Assembly (NCBI RefSeq): GCF_014898055.3
Contig: NW_023601754.1
Span: forward strand, 46,927,013 to 46,991,012
Direction of reading: 5' to 3'
Length of the DNA stretch: 64,000 nt
From: Talpa occidentalis
Taxonomy: Eukaryota > Chordata > Mammalia > Eulipotyphla > Talpidae
The notes under the pieces are model-generated. The model did no database searches. It saw nothing but the letters and a program-made list of their open reading frames with translations, and was not told the DNA's origin. The position numbers and the translations under genes are program-made. Numbering within the stretch: the stretch's first letter is position 1; each line of letters starts with the position of its first letter. Positions 57,401-64,000 of this stretch are shown here, in pieces.

Positions 57401-59322
57401 AGGCCCTAAATTCTGTCCGGTCCATTTCTTGGAATCCTCCCCTATCCCCCCTCTATTTCATTATCAGACATCCTGAGCCCTCCCTCTTCCTGCCTCCCAG
57501 TCCCACATCAGCTCTTCCCGATCTGGCCTCCTGAAGGCAAGCGGGCTCTCACCCTGCCCCACTGGACGTAGAGCCTCAGATGACCTGCCCCCCCACCCCC
57601 CCCAACACCCGCCCACCTCCATTCACCAGAGCGGATCTTCCTCCCTCAGCCCCGGCCTCAAAAATCACCTCTTCGAAGTGCATCCTTTCCAGGTCACACT
57701 CAATTGTGTGACCCCCTCCAAGTGAGGCCCTTTCAGGTGCCCCCCCAAAGCTCCCACCTAGGTACTTTGAGGGCCCACCCCCCGATCCCACCCACCTTAA
57801 TTCTTCCAGGCCAGCGGAGACCTTCTGCAACTCCTGCTCACTCGCCAGGGGACCCTCCCCCGCCCGGGGGCCCATTCCCCAGCCCCCGGAAGCCAGGCTC
57901 CGTGACCGCGGGGGATCTTCAGGGCTCCCAGGGGGCCCGGAGCCGCCCTGGGGCAGACTGGGGGGGCCCAGGCCATGCCGGGAGAGGCCGGCCTCCAGCT
58001 TCTGCTCCAGCTCCTGCAGCTCGGCCTCCTGCCTCCGCGGCGTCTCATCCTGCAGTTGCTGCTGAAGGTAGCGCAATTTCTCCTGCGCGGGACGAGGGCG
58101 GTTTCCAGCGTCCGTCCCTGGCCTCCTGCAGGCACCTCCACCCCACCTCACCCCCGCATTCCCAGTGCGTCCCTGAGATTGGAAAGTATGGATGTGAGCA
58201 CAAGATGTTGGGAAGTTCCCTGTGATGTCTGAATGGCTCCCCCCTTGCCGTACGGAGGTGAGGATTCCCATTTCAAATCTAGTGGAGAACAATTCACTTT
58301 AACCCCCAATGCAACCCCTGTCCAGCCCGCCACCCCCATTTCACGGCTCCGAGGGGTGAAATCCCAGCCCTCCCATCTTGGATGAACAACCGAAACTTTT
58401 CCCACACTTTGCTGGGAAATGAGTGGGTATGTGAGGAGACACTCAGTCCTGCTCTGGGAGCTAAATGTGTCTGTGCTTGGAGAAATATGATAGTGAACAC
58501 GAAGGGCCGTGGGGTAGTGGCTGTGGTGACGCGGTAGTGACAGGGTGGAAAGTCCCACCTCAAGTCTACCTAAGCACCTTCCCCGCCACAGGCTCTTTCC
58601 GCAGTGCTGGGCCCCACCCTTACCTCCAGCAGGGCAGAGTTCTGCTTCAGGACATTGGTTTTGATCTCAGCATCTTCCACGGACCGGGTCACCTTCCTGC
58701 AGTTCTCCTGGGTCAGGATACCAGGGCAGGGCCCCTGCCTTCCCATTCCAGTTCCGCCTCCCGACCCCTAGCACCTCTTCCCTACAGGCTCCTGTCCCTC
58801 CCACAAGATACACCCGCCCCCCTGCACAACCTCCCCCTCGAGTGTCAGGGTAGCTGCCAGTTCAACTTCTGTACTACCTTCCTGTCCTCCCACCTCCTGT
58901 CCATCCCTCCTCACTTTTCCTTCTACCCTCCTTCTAATTCCTCCTCCCCACACCCCACTCCTGCCCCCCAGCCACTCACCTTGAGTTGACTGCAGTACCC
59001 CTCCAGTTCTTCTGCCTCTTGCCGTCTCCTCTCCAGATTCTCGCTCAGCACGGAACACTCACTCTGGAGCAGGGGAGACGGGTTAGCTTCCATGCAAGGG
59101 AAAGCTGGGCCTGGGGAGAGGCCTTTTCCCTCTGCCTCATAAGCTCCCCAACAGGGCTATGGGCTTTGAGTCCGTGGGAGGCTCTAAGAAGGGAACCTGG
59201 CCCAGGAGGAAGGGGGTGCCTCGTACCTGCAGCGTCTGCACGTGCTGATTAACCCGGGTGGTCTTTTCCTTCAAGCTGGTGATGGAGTCTTTGGCGCGAA
59301 CCAATCCACTGTTGACCCCACT
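54396..59322 (-). CDS. TSKS: Testis-specific serine kinase substrate, 3' nine coding exons (5' exons outside window)
   Basis: Coiled-coil protein of spermatids and sperm flagellum/centriole, a substrate of testis kinases TSSK1/2. Exons in transcript order: 59322-59227, 59063-58980, 58707-58624, 58082-57796, 57330-57136, 56783-56610, 56001-55866, 54806-54682, 54552-54396; phases join to 445 residues plus stop, the C-terminal three quarters of a roughly 590-residue protein. Seen: SGVNSGLVRAKDSITSLKEK, heptad-like coiled coils (RYLQQQLQDE, LEGYCSQLK), CxxC pairs CARCAS and CPSCQRLHKK that may bind metal, and the tail GGGAPPKRGGPAPEQ. The linker reads AELQELEQKLEAGL where human, as I recall, has several EPEEKQ repeats. 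The N-terminal exons are expected beyond base 64000. Confidence 0.95.
54940..56580 (+). repeat. Degenerate interspersed repeat (CCCACAATGCA words), TSKS introns
   Basis: Variants of TCCCACAATGCACC recur every several tens of bases: near 54963, 54990, 55241, 55349, 55504, 55593, 55623, 56228, 56342, 56388 and 56497. They span two introns and run on both sides of the exon at 55866-56001. No transposon family that I recognise; it may be a decayed minisatellite. Confidence 0.5.
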
Positions 59323-59885
59323 CTGGAGAAGGAGCAGAAAGGGGTGGCTGAGGGCATGAAGTCCAGGAAAAACACAGACCCGTCCCAGGCTGTAGAAGTG
59401 GGAGGAAGCTAGGTTTTTACAGCACGATTCTGCACTGGAATGGCTGCGTGACTTGGGGCCAGGCCTGTGCCTCTTTGATTCTGGTAATCCTCACTAAAAC
59501 CAAGGATAGATTCTGCTTGGTGGATGGGAAGAAAAAGAAGGATCCAGAAGGAAGTGGGGGATGGGCGCCTTAGACATGTGAAAGGATAATCTTAAGCAAA
59601 CACTGAGACAAACATCCTTGAGGTCCTCACACATCAATGACACAAACTTTTAAAATGCAGTATCTCCCTCCAGGCACTGGGGAAATCTTAAGACAACTCA
59701 CTCTCCAGATGGGAGCGGACACATGGTGCAAGGCTGAGCACGTAAGCGTTTTCTCTCTTGTTCCTCACAGCCACCTCTCGTTGAGGATATTTGTGCCATT
59801 TAGAGGCTCAGGAAGGGTGTTGCTTGTACTCCCGGGTTTACAGCATATGAAGTGGCCTCATCAGAACTTAAACCCAGAAGCTTGG

Positions 59886-60163
59886 TTTATTTATTTATTT
59901 ATTAAATATTTATTTATTTATTTATACAAGAACCGGGGTACAGGCCAGATGCATGGGAGGGTAAGAGGATTCACCAGAGGCAGAGCGGGGAGCAGAAGAG
60001 GCAGACTGATGAAATACACTGCTGAGGGGAGCAGCGGGGAGACAGGAGAGGTCTGCTGCGCCCTGTGGGTCACACCCCTGGCCGGGGATCAAACTTGTGC
60101 TGCAGTAGCTGTGGACACCTTCATAGGTTGCGTCTTAACCACATGCGCCACCAGGGAGGCCCT
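59886..60163 (-). mobile_element. tRNA-derived SINE (type A), TSKS intron
   Basis: Antisense with TTTATTTATTTATTTATT at the left, GGGTACAGGCCAG, and head CGCCACCAGGGAGGCCC. Confidence 0.9.
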
Positions 60164-60653
60164 GTATTTTCTACCTTGTGTAAATTATGTTATTGTGTGT
60201 TTTTATTGTAGTCAAACTTGTGACATCATTAGTATAATTTTTATTCCTATGTCACAGTTGAAGGGAGACCTAAAGAGCCCCCTTGATCAGTTCCGGCCAG
60301 TGGGAGAAAAGTGGGCAAGATGTGGGCACAGGATTGTGCCATGAAAGTGAAGGCCTGGTCCTCCCTCTTCCGGTTTCCCTTCCCCTGACTGGAAGGCAGT
60401 GATTGACAAGCTCGCAGTGACTGTGCATCCGGAACACAGGAGCCTGTAAACTGCGCTCCAACAAACCTGCCACACTTGTTGACACTTTTATGTGAGGAGC
60501 GATTCTGCTTAAACCAGTTATTTTGGTTCCTTTGAAGGTCACTATACAAACAGAAAAGAGAAAACAAGTTTCCTCCATCGTAAGTGGGGACATCACATTT
60601 CTTGCATGATTGTTCTGGAGAGCAACTGTGTTAAGAAATATTCTTCTAAGGTT

Positions 60654-60913
60654 GGGCCTCCCTGGTGGCGCAGGAGGTTAAGCATCGCACTATGAGGCAA
60701 TCCGCAGCCTCTGCAGCACGAGTTCAATCCCTGGCCAGGGAGGTGACCCACAAGGCACAGCAGACCTCTCCTGTCTCCCCGCTGCTCCCCTCAGCAGTGT
60801 ATTTCAGTCAGTCTGCCTGTTCTGCTCCTCACTCTGTCTCAGGTGACTCCTCTCACCCCTCACACCTCTGGCTTGTACCCCTGTTCTTGTATGCATAAAT
60901 AAATATTTGAAAA
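60654..60913 (+). mobile_element. tRNA-derived SINE (type A), TSKS intron
   Basis: Head GGGCCTCCCTGGTGGCGCAG, body with CTCTCCTGTCTCCCCGCTGC, tail TATGCATAAATAAATATTTG. Confidence 0.9.
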
Positions 60914-60924
60914 AAATTATTTTT

Positions 60925-61220
60925 GGGGCCTCCCCGCTGGCGCAGCGGTTGAGCGCTGGGTTGCGAAGCTGCCTGCGGTCTCTGCGGCACCGGTTCGATC
61001 CCCGGCTGCTCCCCGGCCACCAGAGGAGGGTCCCACATGGCGCTCAGACCTCTCCTGCCGCCCGCTGCTCCCCTCAGCAGTGTACTTCGGTCCTTCTGCC
61101 TGCTCTGCTCCCCGCTCTGGCTCTGGTGAATTCTCTCACCCTCCCGCACTTCTGACTGTACCCAGTGCTTGTATAAACAAACAAACAAACAAATAAATAA
61201 ATAAAACATGCCTTTAAAAA
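60925..61220 (+). mobile_element. tRNA-derived SINE (type B), TSKS intron
   Basis: Intact type B copy: GCAGCGGTTGAGCGCTGGGT, perfect B-box GGTTCGATCCC, tail of AAACAAACAAACAAATAAAT. Direct repeats of AAAAAATTATTTTTGG flank it. Confidence 0.92.
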
Positions 61221-61655
61221 AAAATTATTTTTGGGTAAAGAAAAATGAAAACATTTGGCATGTAGTGGAAACAATACTTTGAGGGTATTTCAGAGCTGAA
61301 AATGCATCAGAAAAGAACTGATAATCAGTTACCTTCTACCTTAAGAAACTAGAATAAAGGGTTTAAAAACAAAAACATGCACACCCCAGAAGAACACACT
61401 AAATCCAAAGCTAGCAGAGGAAGGAAATAATACAGACAGGAGTGGAAGGGGAGGAAGAATGAGCATACAAAAACAGATAAAAGCAACAAAAGCAGAAGTT
61501 GGATTTTTGAAAAGATCATCAAAACTGACAAATCCTTAGCTAGATGAACTATGAAAAAGAGAAAACTCCAATCACCAAAATGCGGAAGGAAGGAGGGGAC
61601 CATGGCTACAATACTAGGGAATGGAAAATAATTAGAAGGGAGTAGTATGAGAAAT

Positions 61656-61944
61656 TTTATTTTATTTTATTTCATTTTTTAAAGATTTATTTATTTATGC
61701 ATACAAGAGCTGGGGGACAGGCCAGAGATGTGGGGAGTGAGAGGATTCACCAGAGACAGAGTGGGGAACAGAACAGGCAGATTGGCCAAAGTACACTGCT
61801 GAGGGGAGCAGTGGGGAGACAGGAAAGGTCTGCTGCGCCATGTGAGTCACCCCCCTATCCATAGGGGGATCAAAATTGTGCTGCAGTAGCTGTGGACAGC
61901 TTCATAGGTTGCGTCTTAACCCCTTATGCCACCAGAGAGGCCCC
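61656..61944 (-). mobile_element. tRNA-derived SINE (type A), TSKS intron
   Basis: Antisense; TTTTATTTTATTTCATTTTT start, GCATACAAGAGCTGGGGGAC, head GCCACCAGAGAGGCCCC. Confidence 0.88.
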
Positions 61945-61947
61945 TAT

Positions 61948-62214
61948 TTTTTTTTTAAGATTTATTTATTTATACCAAAGCTGGGGTTCAGTCCAGAGGC
62001 ATAGGAGGGTGAGAGGATTCACCAGAAACAGAGCAGGGAACAGAACAGGCAGACGGACCGAAAGCACTGCTGAGGGGAGCAGCGGGTGAGACAGGTGAGG
62101 TCTGCTTTGCCATGTGGGTCTCTCCCTGGCTGGCTGGGTATCGAACCCGCGCTGCAGAGGCTGCGGACATCTTCACAGCACGGCACTCAACCCGCTGCGC
62201 CACCGGGGAGGCCC
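61948..62214 (-). mobile_element. tRNA-derived SINE, TSKS intron
   Basis: Second antisense copy directly abutting the previous one; contains CGAACCCGCGCTGCAGAGG and head CCACCGGGGAGGCCC. Confidence 0.88.
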
Positions 62215-62215
62215 A

Positions 62216-62301
62216 TATGCCACCAAGATCAAACTCGTGCTGCAGAGGCTGCAAACAGTATCATAGGTTGTGTCTTAACCCCCTGCGCCATCAGGGAGGC
62301 C
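62216..62301 (-). mobile_element. 5' fragment of tRNA-derived SINE
   Basis: Only the head region is present (GATCAAACTCGTGCTGCAGA through GCGCCATCAGGGAGGCCC), next to the complete antisense copy. Confidence 0.75.
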
Positions 62302-62343
62302 CAAGGAATACAACTCTTGTGAGGCATCAAAAAGGGACTTTTA

Positions 62344-62615
62344 GGGCCTCCCCTGGTGGTGCAGCGGTTGAGCACTGGGTTGCGAAGCTGCCCACAGCCT
62401 CTGCAGCACTGGTTTGATCCCCGGCCGCCGGGCGAGGGTCCCACATGTTGTGCAGACCTCTCCTGCTGCCCGCTGCTCCCCTCAGCAGTGTACTTCGGGC
62501 CTTCTGCCTGCTCTGCTCCCCACTCTGGCTCTGGTGAATTCTCTCTCCCTCCCACGCTTCTGACTGTGCCCAGTGCTTGTATAAATAAATAAATCTTAAA
62601 AAAAAAAAAAAAAGA
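62344..62615 (+). mobile_element. tRNA-derived SINE (type B), TSKS intron
   Basis: Head GGGCCTCCCCTGGTGGTGCA, body CTTCGGGCCTTCTGCC, tail TATAAATAAATAAATC plus A-run and AAAG repeats; flanked by imperfect GGGACTTTT/AGACTTTT. Confidence 0.88.
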
Positions 62616-62636
62616 AAGAAAGAAAAGAGACTTTTC

Positions 62637-62819
62637 AGGCCTCCCTGATGGTGCAAGGGTTAAAGTTTCAGCACTGTCAAGCTGTCGCCAGCCACTGAAG
62701 CCTGAGTTCGATCCCCGGCCAGGGAGCAACCCACATGGCGCAGCAGACTTCGCCTGTCTCCCCGCTGCTCCCCTCAGCAGTGTATTTCAGTGGATCCGCC
62801 TGTTCTGCTGCCCACTCTG
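62637..62819 (+). mobile_element. tRNA-derived SINE (type A), 3'-truncated
   Basis: Head to the CTGTTCTGCTGCCCACTCTG segment is present, then similarity ends abruptly with no A-rich tail, so the 3' part was lost. Confidence 0.82.
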
Positions 62820-64000
62820 GCGAGCGCTGCAGGGTCAGGCCCCTCCTGGGTCACCCACTGGCCACGTAACGCCGTAGTCCCAGTCTCTGCACCTGTCCTC
62901 ACTCACTTCCCTGTCTCGTGAATTGGGACTGACGATCCCCAGATGGCACTGACGGGGGTCAGGGAGGGCCCTTCAGTAAGCGTCGTTGAAAGTAAGGACA
63001 GGGCAGGGTCTACCCTGAAGGCGCTCAGGGCCAAGCCCTCTTAGCAGCCTCAGTGCGTGCGGGGCGTGGGCCTGCCCGGGCGCTCTCTGCGCTGACTCAC
63101 TGACCTTCCAGAAGGCCTTTCGGTCTGAGCCTATGGCCTCATCAGGATGTCAGAGCTGATGATAAGCGCCCAAACTACCTGCTCCCCGCCCCCACGGTCC
63201 CCTGGCCCTGTCCCGCAGTGCTCTCCCGTGCCCCAAGTGTCTCTGCTTGTCTCTGTCTCCCGGAGCAGCGAGTCCTGGTCTCCCTTGCTTTGAGTCTCTG
63301 CCTTCCACTCTCTGCCCTGGTCTCTGTCCCCCTGTCTCTCGGGGTCCTCCACCCCTCCTCTCTGTCCGGTCTTCTCCCCAGTGGAGCTCAGGGGCTGAGT
63401 GGGGTGTCCTCCCGCCGCCCCCCCTCACGCCTCCTGCTGCACCACGGTGTTGGCTGTCATCCCTTTTTCCACTTTAGAGAAGCAACCTGAACCCCAAAGC
63501 CAGCTCGTCGCCCTGTCAGCCTTCTCCCAGCTGCCCAGGGCTCTTTCTCAGGCGGCATCATGCGCTGGGGGACATGACTCAGAGCTGGCTCTGGTGGGAG
63601 GCAGCCGCTGCAGCCGCCCCGCCCGCTGCCGAGAGGGGGGGCCCTTCTGCGGGGGAGGACATGGCTCCCTGGCCTGCTCCCTCGCTGCCCCTCTGGCCCT
63701 CCTCCCTGGACTCGCGCCCGGCCTCCTCTCCGGCCTCCCTGCCTCTGTCTCTCCCCTCCAGGCAGCTCCTCCCGGCCCCAGGGGCATTTCCAGCCAGAGG
63801 AAGCACTTTTGCCTGCGCATCAAGCCCTCTGGACCCGAGTCCCGGCCCAGCTCTGCGGCCGTGCAGGGGCCACGCCATCCCCTGCCTGTTTTCTTTTTCT
63901 GTCTTTAAACCTAATTACAGTCACGCGTCACCTAATGGCGGGTTCCGGCGTGGGAACTGGGTCGCTGGGTGGTTTTGGCGATGTGTGAGCATCACGGGGT

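Larger units (their letters stand above)
59323..64000 (-). other. TSKS: TSKS upstream intron (to window edge)
   Basis: No further TSKS exon was found: the expected codons before SGVNSG (an acidic DITEIL-type segment in human) do not appear. The interval holds several SINEs (59.9-62.8 kb), unique sequence at 60170-60650 and 61230-61650, and a GC-rich unique part after 62820 with a consensus AP-1 site TGACTCA near 63576. Nothing else supportable. Confidence 0.5.

Noticed and set aside
59637..60344. 235-codon + strand ORF in the TSKS intron
   Set aside because: Most of it is an antisense SINE copy (59886-60163) read through; the remainder has no recognisable domain.
60925..61000. tRNA-like sequence with A-box and B-box matches as a genuine tRNA gene
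   Set aside because: It is the head of a SINE; no cloverleaf with an anticodon stem or terminator run is apparent, and the SINE body follows.

Overview
This is a GC-rich stretch of mammalian nuclear DNA. The genes are split into many short exons with GT..AG introns, CpG-rich promoters and AATAAA/ATTAAA signals, and the introns hold tRNA-derived SINEs plus MIR, MER5, L1 and LTR relics. Gene content and order (SCAF1+, IRF3-, BCL2L12+, PRMT1+, ADM5 relic+, CPT1C+, TSKS-) match the segment I know from human 19q13.33. The dominant SINE (head GGGCCTCCCTGGTGGCGCAG, 3' end in AAATAAAT repeats) is not Alu, B1/B2, bovine, porcine, equine, carnivore or vespertilionid-bat Ves. That suggests a less common laurasiatherian lineage, possibly a rhinolophoid bat, but I cannot name the species.

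Layout. 1-12.5 kb: SCAF1, ten coding exons on +, 1304 codons if one missing G is allowed for. 13.5-18.4 kb: IRF3 on -, tail-to-tail with SCAF1. 17.4-18.9 kb: a divergent CpG-rich promoter shared by IRF3 and BCL2L12. 18.5-23.6 kb: BCL2L12 on +. 24.1-32.3 kb: PRMT1 on +, eleven coding exons, 371 residues. 33.5-33.6 kb: a frameshifted relic of ADM5. 34.3-50.7 kb: CPT1C on +, eighteen coding exons, 803 residues, with an upstream ORF that overlaps the main start. 51-54 kb: SINE-rich intergenic DNA. 54.3-64 kb: the 3' nine exons of TSKS on -; its 5' exons lie beyond the window edge.

The genes do not form an operon. They are a conserved cluster of housekeeping and signalling genes: a splicing/CTD factor, an interferon transcription factor, an apoptosis regulator, an arginine methyltransferase, a brain-type carnitine acyltransferase-like protein and a testis protein. 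The real regulatory coupling visible is the IRF3/BCL2L12 shared promoter, which carries three ZNF143-type motifs, an NRF1-like site and an ISRE-like site.

SINE load is very uneven: none is seen in 1-16.4 kb or 24.0-37.2 kb, while more than twenty lie in the remainder, mostly in CPT1C introns, the CPT1C-TSKS gap and the TSKS intron. I found no evidence for a novel multi-gene system. The most interesting observations are the decayed ADM5 hormone gene, the overlapping CPT1C uORF, the IRF3 C-terminal changes, the SCAF1 one-base frame break, and several unusual repeat structures. Comparisons with human proteins are from memory and were not run as alignments.
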